Shown one piece after another: positions 32,426 to 39,423 of a stretch of 39,423 nucleotides of DNA. The translations under genes were made by a program, and so were the position numbers. Every line of letters starts with the position of its first letter. The stretch's first letter is position 1. Source of the DNA: Kribbella albertanoniae (lineage in GTDB: Bacteria; Actinomycetota; Actinomycetes; Propionibacteriales; Kribbellaceae). The notes below the pieces were generated by a model, which was not told where the DNA came from, did no database searches, and saw only the letters and a program-made list of their open reading frames with translations. Location: NCBI RefSeq assembly GCF_004348455.1, contig NZ_SMKA01000045.1, forward strand, positions 1 through 39,423. The letters are read 5' to 3'.

Positions 32426-35400
32426 ATGCCGGTCGCGCCGCCGCCCAACGACGAGTACGGCTTCTGGCCGCTGGTCCAGTCGCTGGTGGCCGGTGCCGAG
32501 GCGGCCTGGGACGGGATCAGCAGCGCGGCGGCTTATGTCTTCGCCTTCCCGGACGCGGACGAGGATGCTCTGCGCGAGGTGCTCGCCGTTGCCTGGGACG
32601 ACTTGTCGAAGCTCGCCACCGATATCGGCACCGCGGCCGGAGACCAGCTTCCGATCACGGCCGTGAGCTGGCCGGATTACGCCGGTGGTTCGTTCGGTTC
32701 CACGCTCGGCAAGTTCGCCGGCACTGACGCCGGTGGAGCGAAGGCCACTGCCGACGCGGCGCACCAGATCGCCGACATGGTGCGGAAGTATGCCGCAGAG
32801 GTCAAGTACACCAAGGATCAGATCGTCTGGGAGGTGGCGGTCAACCTCGGGTTCTACGCGGCGACGTTCGCGGGTGGGCCGGCCGGGTGGGCGGCCGGTG
32901 CCGCGGCGCGCTGGCTCATCTCCCGGGGCACGGCGCGGGCGGTGAGCACGCTCCTGGAACGACTTGCGCTGAAGGCGGCGGCCTCGACGTTCCCCAGGGT
33001 GCTGGGTGCGCCCCTGACGCTGAAGACGCTCGGTAAGGAGCTCGGCGCCGGAATGATCAAGGAAGCGGCGGACGAGTTGCTGGCCACGATTCCCCCGTTG
33101 ATCCACAACAACATGCTCAACACCGACTTCGGCCGGGACCAGATCCTGCAGGCCGGTATCGGCGGTGGGCTCGGTGATCCGGTGTCCCGGGTGGTTCGCC
33201 GGGTCGCTCGCCCGATCACCAACACCGTCGGTCGCGGTCTCGACCGGGTTCCGGCGCCGAACTTCGTGCGGAACCAGGCCAACACCTTCGTCAACTCGTT
33301 CGGTATCAACGCGATCAGTTCGCCGATCTCCAGCAACATGGCGAACAACATCGTCGCCGGGAACTGGGCCGGGCTCGTCGACGGCCGGGGCTACCTGAAC
33401 GCCATCGGCGACAACTGGCTCAGCTCGGGCGCCCACGGGACGTTGCGGGCGAACGGTGTCGAGGCATCGCGGGTCGGTAGTCAGATCGCGACCGTGGGGC
33501 TGCAGAACCACTTCGGCGGCAGTACGACGACCGCACTGACTCCTCAGGTAGACCCGGCAGGGGCCGGAGCGGTTGCCCCTGGCAACGCAAATTCGGTTGC
33601 TCATGGCAACGCGAGTGTTGTGAACACGAGTGGTGGTCACACGAACAGCACCTCGACCGGGCAGGCCGCGGACCTGCACCACCAGCAGGCACCTACCCAG
33701 GCGCGGACGGACGCGGCCGATGCGATGGTGGCACGTCCTCCGCAGGCGGCTGTCACCCATCACGACAACGGGATGTCCATCCGCCCGGGCGATACCGATG
33801 GCAACCAGGTGCAGGATCCCACACTGGACGGCGTACAGGATCAATCGAACCTGGTGGCTCCACCGCCGATCAGCACCATTGCGCCGGGGCATGGAACTCC
33901 GGCTCCGGCAACGCCGGTCCACACCGCACCAACTGCTGCGGCGAACGCCGTACCGACGGCTCACACCAGTACGTCCACGCAGACGATCGCCAATCCCACC
34001 GCGACAGCGCCGACGAACTCGGTCGCACCGACGACGAGCGGAGCCGGGCCGGCGGGGACACCACAGAACGGGACCGCGCAAACGGCAACCGCCCAGACAG
34101 CCGGTGCTCAGGCGTCGTCGGCGTCGGCGCCGCCGGCGGCTGCCCAGGGCGCTTCCGCCCAAAGCGGACCTCCGCAAGGTGGCGCCGCTCAGGGCGGGGC
34201 TCTGCAAGCTGGCTCGCGGGTCGGGGACGAGCAGAGTGATGGTGAGGTCGACAACGGCATCCAGCTCACGGGCCATGCGCAGACCGATCAGCTCGTGGCC
34301 GAGGCCAACGGGCCGCGGACCGTCGACGAAGCGCCGGCCGGGCGGGACGGTACGAAGGACCCCAACGACAACGATCCACCGGCGCCACCACCGCGGCACG
34401 AGCCCGGCGTCCGGCCGGGGGGCGCGTTCCATCCGCACGCGCACGGGACGCCGGACCTGTTCTCTGCCGGGGCAGCGCGGAGCAACCAGGATGTCATCGA
34501 CAACGGCGGCGGCCTGGATCGCACGGCAGCGACGGTCGCCGAGGCGGCCGAGGCCGGCGGGATCGACCTCAGTGATGTCGAGATCGTCATCGTCACCGAG
34601 GCCGACGAGATCCGGTACCTGGACTACAACGGCGCCTCTGCCTGTACGCCGCCGGAGCTCGGCGGCCGGCAGATTCGGCTCGGCCCGGCGAGTTTCGCCG
34701 ATCGGGCGACCTTGGTGGCGACACTGGCTCATGAGAAGACCCACGTCGACCAGTTGCGCTCCGGCGCCGACGTCGGTACGGACACCATCAACGATCTCGA
34801 GAACGAGGCGTACGCGAGCGAGGCTCCGGCGCTGGAGAGGATGCAGGCCCATGACGCCGATCAGGTTCACGATCGAGACGACGTTCGATCTCCCCGGCCG
34901 GGGCGGGATCCTGGTCCCGGGCCGGTTGCAGAGCGGGGTGATCCGGGGCCGGACGACGCTTCGCGTGGAGGGTACGGACCAGACGGTCCGAGTGCTGGCC
35001 GTGGAACTCCACTCTTCCGCCGGATCGGACCCGGCAGCACCGACGGTGACCCTGGTGATCGATCGGGCGGACGCGGCGGGCCTGTCGGCGGGGACGGTTC
35101 TCGTCGATCCGGTCTGACTCCTCCGCTCGTCATCCAGGGGGTCGCCAAATCGCTGTTGTGGTTCAGCGGGACCGGACGTCTGCTGGCCAACTGGGAGATG
35201 GTGCAGCGGCAGATCCACGCGGCGTTCGGCGATCAGCGTGTCCTGGATGCGGCTGGGATCAAGTCCGTCGACCGCGTCGCCGGCAGCCACGACACGTACG
35301 TCGTGACACCGGCCGAGGGCACGCCGTTCACCGTGATCGTGCGGGCTGCTGCAGTCGCGGACGGTCATCCGGGCGAGTTCGTGGTCCGTGCGGACGGATC

Positions 35401-38400
35401 AGGTCCGGCCACGCTGACCGTTTCGGATCGCGCGAAGGACACCGTCGTCCCCCGGACGGTCGCCAATCTCCTGCACCAGCTGGCCAATGCCGGCCGACCG
35501 GCCGAGCCGGCCCTGCTGCGGCCCGACAGCGACGCCAAGCAGGGCACCGTGGCATTGTCGCGGGAGGACGGCGGGCGGCTGGCCGAGGCCCGGCTGCTGG
35601 CCAAGAAGCTCGAGGACACTCGGGCGATCAGGGCGGTCCGCCGGCAGAACATCCAGACCGAGATCCGCGCACTGATCGAGCACCTCGGTCTGGCCCACGG
35701 TCAGGAGCAGGCGAAGTGGCGTCGCTCGGAGCTCGCGGCCGACGGGCCGCTGATCGACAAGCTGTCGCGAGGCTGGACAGCAGGCGACAAACGAGCCCGG
35801 CTGCGTGTCTTCGTCGCCAAGGAGATGCTGATCACCGGCCTGCCGGGTGCGGCCGGCGCCGTTGGGCTCGCGGTCATCGACTCCGTGGGAACCGGCCTGC
35901 AGCTCGGCGTGCCGGCTGTTGCGGTGGCGCTCTTGTCAGGTGTCGCGGCCCGCTGGCTGGATCGGCACAAGAGCGCCGCGAAGTCCGCGGAGTCCGCCGC
36001 ACGACTTCGGCTGATCGAGCAGGGCACCCCCGGCGTCCTCTCCGCACTGGAGGGATCAGCCGCCCCTCCGGTAGAGCCTCCCGCAGCGTCCAAGTTCGTT
36101 ACCGCCAAGTGGAAGTATCGCGCCCGGCACTGGGGGCCGTCGATCGCCGGTGTCGCGATCGCGAGCGCCCTGGCGGGCGGAGTTCCGCTGGTTCCGGCCT
36201 TGTTCTTCGCGGCCAATGCTGCCATCCGGCCGCTGATCGACCGCTTCACCGACGGGCGGCGCAAGAGTGCGGAGCAGCAGCGTTTCGAGGCGTGGCTCGC
36301 CAGGGTCGCCGCCGACCCAGCGCGGTACGAGAACGAGCTGATCGCCTTCCTCGACTCGATCGGTGGTCGTCTCGACGCAGCTACCACGGCCCTGGCCAGG
36401 CGGGCCGGGGAGACAGGAGGACTCGACTATGGTGCGCTCGCCCGGACTGAGCTGTCCGACCAGCTTCCTGCCCTGAGCAAACGGGCCGTTCCGAGCAAGC
36501 CGGATCCTACCGAGGCTGGTTCCTCTGCTCTGGCCGGTCACTTGAGCGCCTACGTGGAGTCCCTGATGTTCGGTCTGGTCAACAGCCTGGCCGCAGGTCT
36601 GGCGGCGGCCGGTGTGAGCACGGTGATCGAACGGCGTACCGAGAACGCGACCGACCAGTTGACCCAGCACAACCATCAGGTGGTCGAGAGCGCCGAGAGT
36701 CACGCGTTGTTCGAGGCCTTCAAGGATCAGGCCGCCAAGCTCGTCGCCTTGGCGGAGCTCGTCGAACGCTTGGCGGCCGACCCGGCGTCGCCACGGCTGG
36801 TGGATCGCATCCTCGACCGGTTCCGGGCGGCACCTCCGCCGGCACAGCCGACTGTGCCAGGGCCCCCGGTTCCGCGGGCAGGTCCGGACCCAGCGGCCGA
36901 ACCGCGGCGAACCCAGCCGTTCTGGGTCCAGTCCCTGATGGCCGTTCCACCACTGGTCACGCTCGGGGTGGCCACCGTGTTGGACAGGATCGTCGGGCTC
37001 GGCGACGTGACGGTGGTGGCGACACTGCTTGCGGCCGCGGCATCGTTCGTCTCGGCTCCTTTCGCCCGCTGGGTGGGTGATGTCGTCGACGCCAGGCATG
37101 GCCGGCACGCGACAGCGATCAACCTCGATCGGGCCGTGGGGCCCCAGGAGCTGGCCGACAAGCTCGGTGTGCTGATGTTTCTCGGGCAGTTGCAGCAACG
37201 CGCGCTCGAAGCTCAAGCAGAAGCACTGCGCCCGGGCACAGCAACCAGCACGCCTCTCGACGTGGTGCGGGCCTTCGACCGCATGTTCCGGATCCGCCCG
37301 ACGGCCGCCGACTTCACCAGCCGCGTGCGAGCCGCCGTACGAGCGGCCCGGCTGACGATCATGCCGGTAGCCGGCGAGAGTCGGCAGGAGCGGGCGGAGC
37401 GGCATGTCAAGCTCGACCAGATCGAGCAGGCCGCCGACCGGGTCGACGAAGCGATCGAGTCCTTGCAGCGCAACGATCCTGGCGCCAAGGCCGTCCTGCG
37501 TGCCGCGCGGGCCGGACTGATGTCCGCCATCCAGGCGCACACGGCCGAGGTGGGCGACGGGCGCGGCCGGCTGCCTGACCTGGCCTCGGTGGATCCGGCG
37601 ACCGGGCAGCGCACACCGATTGACCCGGTACTGCGGGCCCGCGCGGCGGTATCCGAGGCGAATCGGCGGATGCTCGCGGAGCCGAACACGACGCCGTACC
37701 GGCTGCAGCGGGTGATCGCGCTGGCACGGGTCCAAGCTGCCGTGGAGACGCTGGCTCGTGAGTTGGCCCGCGGTGATCGTGTCCGGGTCAAGCTTGCGTT
37801 CGCGGATCTGACCAGTAGGGCGAACGCGTTGAAGCTCCTGCAACGCCGGGCCGGGGTGGCAGGCGACCCGACGATCCTCGGTGCGGAGCTCGCCGAGCAG
37901 GTCAAGGCATTCCTGCGCCGGCCGAGTGGCAACGCCGAGGCACTCGGCGACTTCGTTGCCGACGGCCCGCTTCAGGATCATGCCGAGCTCCTGGACCGGG
38001 TCCTGCGGGCGTTGCGCTCAGGTGGTCTGGCCCGCTTCGCGGATCTGGAGTCGATCGACGTCTTCGACGGCGAGGCGATCATCGAGGTGACGACCCGGGA
38101 CGGCGACCGGATCGTCATCCGGTTCGAGGTCGGCCCGGTCGCCGACGGTCATCCGGCCGAGTACCACCTGACCGGTGACGCCGAGGATGTCGTGGTCCGG
38201 GTGTCCGATCGGATCAAGGCCGATGACGTCACGCGGGCTCTCGTCCACGAGCTCCGCGAGGTGGGCAAGCGGGGGTCGCCGGACCAGGCCTTCACACCCC
38301 ACGAGCAGGGCCGGATCGGTGAACTGCATCACCTGGACGAGGAGCTCCAGGTCGCCGAGCACTTCGGTGGGCGGGATCCGGTCCGGCGCCGGCTGTTCCA

Positions 38401-38833
38401 GCAGAAGATGCAGGAGCTGATCGAGAACCTCCAGCTGACGGATCCGGGTCGGCTGGACCAGCTGGATGCGGCGACCCGGGAAGTTGTCGAACGCAACAGT
38501 CCGCACCTGCTACTGCCGTACGAAGGGCCGGTGAACCTCAGCGAGGAGCAGATCAGGGATCATGTGATTCCGCGGCACGGGTACGGGACGGCGCCCGAGG
38601 CGACGAAATTCCGGCGGGGCTTCGATTTCGGGCAGTTGCCGGCCTTGGCCGAGGAGGTCGTTCGCCGGGCCCCGGTCCCGACGAAGTACGACCCGGTCAC
38701 CGGCGCGTACGCCCACGAGTACGACTTCGGGCCGGAGGCCCGGATCGGCGCGAGCGGCACCGGAAAGGTCCGGGTCTGGATGACCCCCGATGGTACGGTC
38801 GGCACCATTCACCCAAGGAACAGCCAGCAATGA
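32426..38833 (+). CDS. Giant type VII polymorphic-toxin effector (2135 codons, may be two genes)
   Basis: As one frame it contains the following parts. Residues 1 to about 370 are a CpnT/WXG100-like helical N-terminus. About 375-680 is a Pro/Ala/Thr/Gln-rich linker. A zincin-like domain carries HEKTH (769-773) and E792/E794. Residues about 809-897 form a low-complexity Gly/Pro/Asp/Arg linker. Copy 1 of a duplicated domain is at about 938-1092. Hydrophobic stretches lie near 1134-1178, 1236-1262, 1380-1402 and 1503-1550, followed by a charged helical region. Copy 2 is at about 1868-2010, and a toxin-like tip with His2046 and Arg2050-His2051-Gly2052 closes the protein. The segment 34851-35117 is better explained by another frame (see the embedded CDS), so two separate proteins joined by an open but untranslated frame are possible. 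It overlaps the likely immunity gene as ATGA. Confidence 0.65.
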   Translation: MPVAPPPNDEYGFWPLVQSLVAGAEAAWDGISSAAAYVFAFPDADEDALREVLAVAWDDLSKLATDIGTAAGDQLPITAVSWPDYAGGSFGSTLGKFAGTDAGGAKATADAAHQIADMVRKYAAEVKYTKDQIVWEVAVNLGFYAATFAGGPAGWAAGAAARWLISRGTARAVSTLLERLALKAAASTFPRVLGAPLTLKTLGKELGAGMIKEAADELLATIPPLIHNNMLNTDFGRDQILQAGIGGGLGDPVSRVVRRVARPITNTVGRGLDRVPAPNFVRNQANTFVNSFGINAISSPISSNMANNIVAGNWAGLVDGRGYLNAIGDNWLSSGAHGTLRANGVEASRVGSQIATVGLQNHFGGSTTTALTPQVDPAGAGAVAPGNANSVAHGNASVVNTSGGHTNSTSTGQAADLHHQQAPTQARTDAADAMVARPPQAAVTHHDNGMSIRPGDTDGNQVQDPTLDGVQDQSNLVAPPPISTIAPGHGTPAPATPVHTAPTAAANAVPTAHTSTSTQTIANPTATAPTNSVAPTTSGAGPAGTPQNGTAQTATAQTAGAQASSASAPPAAAQGASAQSGPPQGGAAQGGALQAGSRVGDEQSDGEVDNGIQLTGHAQTDQLVAEANGPRTVDEAPAGRDGTKDPNDNDPPAPPPRHEPGVRPGGAFHPHAHGTPDLFSAGAARSNQDVIDNGGGLDRTAATVAEAAEAGGIDLSDVEIVIVTEADEIRYLDYNGASACTPPELGGRQIRLGPASFADRATLVATLAHEKTHVDQLRSGADVGTDTINDLENEAYASEAPALERMQAHDADQVHDRDDVRSPRPGRDPGPGPVAERGDPGPDDASRGGYGPDGPSAGRGTPLFRRIGPGSTDGDPGDRSGGRGGPVGGDGSRRSGLTPPLVIQGVAKSLLWFSGTGRLLANWEMVQRQIHAAFGDQRVLDAAGIKSVDRVAGSHDTYVVTPAEGTPFTVIVRAAAVADGHPGEFVVRADGSGPATLTVSDRAKDTVVPRTVANLLHQLANAGRPAEPALLRPDSDAKQGTVALSREDGGRLAEARLLAKKLEDTRAIRAVRRQNIQTEIRALIEHLGLAHGQEQAKWRRSELAADGPLIDKLSRGWTAGDKRARLRVFVAKEMLITGLPGAAGAVGLAVIDSVGTGLQLGVPAVAVALLSGVAARWLDRHKSAAKSAESAARLRLIEQGTPGVLSALEGSAAPPVEPPAASKFVTAKWKYRARHWGPSIAGVAIASALAGGVPLVPALFFAANAAIRPLIDRFTDGRRKSAEQQRFEAWLARVAADPARYENELIAFLDSIGGRLDAATTALARRAGETGGLDYGALARTELSDQLPALSKRAVPSKPDPTEAGSSALAGHLSAYVESLMFGLVNSLAAGLAAAGVSTVIERRTENATDQLTQHNHQVVESAESHALFEAFKDQAAKLVALAELVERLAADPASPRLVDRILDRFRAAPPPAQPTVPGPPVPRAGPDPAAEPRRTQPFWVQSLMAVPPLVTLGVATVLDRIVGLGDVTVVATLLAAAASFVSAPFARWVGDVVDARHGRHATAINLDRAVGPQELADKLGVLMFLGQLQQRALEAQAEALRPGTATSTPLDVVRAFDRMFRIRPTAADFTSRVRAAVRAARLTIMPVAGESRQERAERHVKLDQIEQAADRVDEAIESLQRNDPGAKAVLRAARAGLMSAIQAHTAEVGDGRGRLPDLASVDPATGQRTPIDPVLRARAAVSEANRRMLAEPNTTPYRLQRVIALARVQAAVETLARELARGDRVRVKLAFADLTSRANALKLLQRRAGVAGDPTILGAELAEQVKAFLRRPSGNAEALGDFVADGPLQDHAELLDRVLRALRSGGLARFADLESIDVFDGEAIIEVTTRDGDRIVIRFEVGPVADGHPAEYHLTGDAEDVVVRVSDRIKADDVTRALVHELREVGKRGSPDQAFTPHEQGRIGELHHLDEELQVAEHFGGRDPVRRRLFQQKMQELIENLQLTDPGRLDQLDAATREVVERNSPHLLLPYEGPVNLSEEQIRDHVIPRHGYGTAPEATKFRRGFDFGQLPALAEEVVRRAPVPTKYDPVTGAYAHEYDFGPEARIGASGTGKVRVWMTPDGTVGTIHPRNSQQ
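34851..35117 (+). CDS. Embedded EF-Tu-domain-2-like small protein, in the +1 frame of the giant ORF
   Basis: An 88-codon frame from ATG 34851 to TGA 35115-35117. The product is all-beta: TIETTFDLPGRGGILVPGR, then LQSGVIRGR and LAVELHSS, ending SAGTVLVDPV. This is close to the EF-Tu domain 2 barrel (FTIEDVF-x-GRG-x-V-x-GR-x-SG-x-V), which is known as a stand-alone protein in actinobacteria. Third positions are nearly all G or C in this frame, whereas the giant frame here has poor third-position bias and gives Gly/Pro/Asp/Arg-rich, low-complexity protein. GGAGAGG (34834-34840) lies ten bases upstream. TGA at 34852-34854 in the third frame makes an ATGA with this start, as if an upstream gene had once ended there. 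Confidence 0.6.
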   Translation: MTPIRFTIETTFDLPGRGGILVPGRLQSGVIRGRTTLRVEGTDQTVRVLAVELHSSAGSDPAAPTVTLVIDRADAAGLSAGTVLVDPV

Positions 38834-39303
38834 TCGAATTCGAGTACACCACGACCGACCCGTCCGTGCTTCCCGGCTGGGAACGGCAGCACGACGTGGC
38901 CGCCGCGAGCCGGGCCGATCTGCTCTGGTCGGCGTTCCCCGGCGATCTCGCGTTGGTGACTCCAGCAGCAGAGATCCGTACGTCGTTCGCCTGGGTCCCG
39001 CTGTTGCACTTCGCCCTGTCGATGGTGACCGTGGTCGACGAGCTGACCACCCCAGGAGCCAAGGCCCACTACGGCTTCACCGAGTCCGACGACGAGCTGG
39101 ACTTCGAGCGGTCACGTGAACTGGTGCGCGTTGGTGCGACCTTCAGCGACGTCGTCCTGTCGACCACCGTGCCGGATCTGTCCCGCGCCGTACGGGTCTT
39201 CGCCGGCGACCTGCTCGACGACCTCACCCGGCAGTATCCCGCGCTGGGCAGGCACGAGGTGGTCGTCGACCTCCGGAGCCAGCTCGCTCGCCGTACCGCC
39301 TGA
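38830..39303 (+). CDS. Likely immunity protein for the giant effector
   Basis: A 157-residue acidic cytosolic protein with no signal or membrane helix and no family that I recognise. Its ATG overlaps the effector stop (ATGA, 38830-38833), the classical position of an immunity gene after a polymorphic toxin. The composition is rich in Asp, Glu, Val and Leu, with several helices (FERSRELVRVGATF, DLLDDLTRQY). It should bind the C-terminal tip of the effector (about residues 2030-2135). The assignment rests on position. Confidence 0.65.
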   Translation: MIEFEYTTTDPSVLPGWERQHDVAAASRADLLWSAFPGDLALVTPAAEIRTSFAWVPLLHFALSMVTVVDELTTPGAKAHYGFTESDDELDFERSRELVRVGATFSDVVLSTTVPDLSRAVRVFAGDLLDDLTRQYPALGRHEVVVDLRSQLARRTA

Positions 39304-39322
39304 GAAACAACCCGGCCGGCCT

Positions 39323-39423
39323 TCACCTCGGTGGTGAGTTGACCGGGATCAGTTTGCCTTGGAGCCAGGACTGCAGTTGGTCGTGGTGGTGGGGGTGGCC
39401 TTGGGGGCCGGAGGCTCCTAGGG
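39323..39423 (-). CDS. C-terminal end of a gene cut by the window edge, unrecognised
   Basis: A minus-strand frame open to the right edge ends in TGA at 39323-39325. The last 32 codons have good third-position bias and end DQLQSWLQGKLIPVNSPPR. It is convergent with the immunity gene, 19 bases away. The family cannot be told from so short a tail. Confidence 0.45.
   Translation of the reverse strand, partial: LGASGPQGHPHHHDQLQSWLQGKLIPVNSPPR

Noticed and set aside
33630..34850. Upstream part of the plus-strand frame that contains the EF-Tu-D2-like ORF
   Set aside because: Before ATG 34851 it is Arg/Pro/Thr-rich, whereas the giant frame is well coding. Only the last 88 codons look real.
32201..35368. 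Minus-strand frame of 1055 codons across the effector head
   Set aside because: It is Arg/Val/Asp-rich with no recognisable fold, no ribosome site, and is antisense to well-biased plus-strand codons.
35158..37981. Long alternative frames (plus 430 codons, minus 641 codons) over the effector's second half
   Set aside because: The giant frame there has good codon bias, defined helices and a duplicated domain. The others look like shadows.

Overview
The window is high-GC, with strong G/C preference at third codon positions and many ATGA, GTGA and TGATG start-stop overlaps. Its content is a complete actinobacterial type VII (ESX) secretion locus, so it comes from an actinomycete. The style resembles Kribbella or another Nocardioidales/Propionibacteriales member, but that assignment is an impression from gene content, not a proof. 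No tRNA, rRNA, CRISPR array, transposase or replication origin was seen.

Layout. Bases 1-1032 hold no confident gene, but do hold two clusters of short GC-rich palindromes. A minus-strand operon from 9286 down to 1033 encodes an OmpR-type response regulator, a histidine kinase, a MoxR ATPase, a membrane-anchored propeller-like/fibronectin III protein, a DUF58 protein and a TgpA-like membrane transglutaminase homologue whose catalytic Cys and His are replaced. Divergent from it, 9349-14639 is a tightly coupled plus-strand operon: a SARP-type regulator, EccE, a LuxR-type HTH protein, and a beta-helix/EccA-like AAA+ fusion. A 161-bp palindromic element separates eccE from the HTH gene. Next come a palindrome-rich gap, a SRPBCC protein, and a second minus operon (20404 down to 15565) with two winged-helix-like paralogues, a pseudokinase and a second propeller/FN3 protein.

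The secretion core continues with eccD-eccB (+). A strong bidirectional hairpin follows, then (-) eccC, an EspC-like YxxxD substrate and a long WXG100/Pro-rich substrate. After these are a divergent Esx pair (+), a second strong bidirectional hairpin and mycP (-). The last module (31751-39303, +) is a YbaB-like protein, a small YxxxD WXG-fold protein, a giant 2135-codon reading frame and a likely immunity protein. The giant frame has a CpnT/WXG100-like N-terminus, an HExxH domain, membrane segments, a duplicated domain and a C-terminal RNase-like toxin tip.

How it fits together: EccB, EccC, EccD, EccE, MycP and the EccA-like ATPase make a full ESX machine. The Esx pair and the other YxxxD/WXG proteins are its likely cargo, and the giant protein is the likely antibacterial effector. 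The two propeller/FN3 paralogues link the MoxR operon to the secretion locus. The most unusual point is inside the giant frame: between 34851 and 35117 the codon-like frame is a different one, encoding an 88-residue EF-Tu-domain-2-like protein. The 2135-codon frame may therefore really be two genes with a third between them, or a frame-disrupted region.
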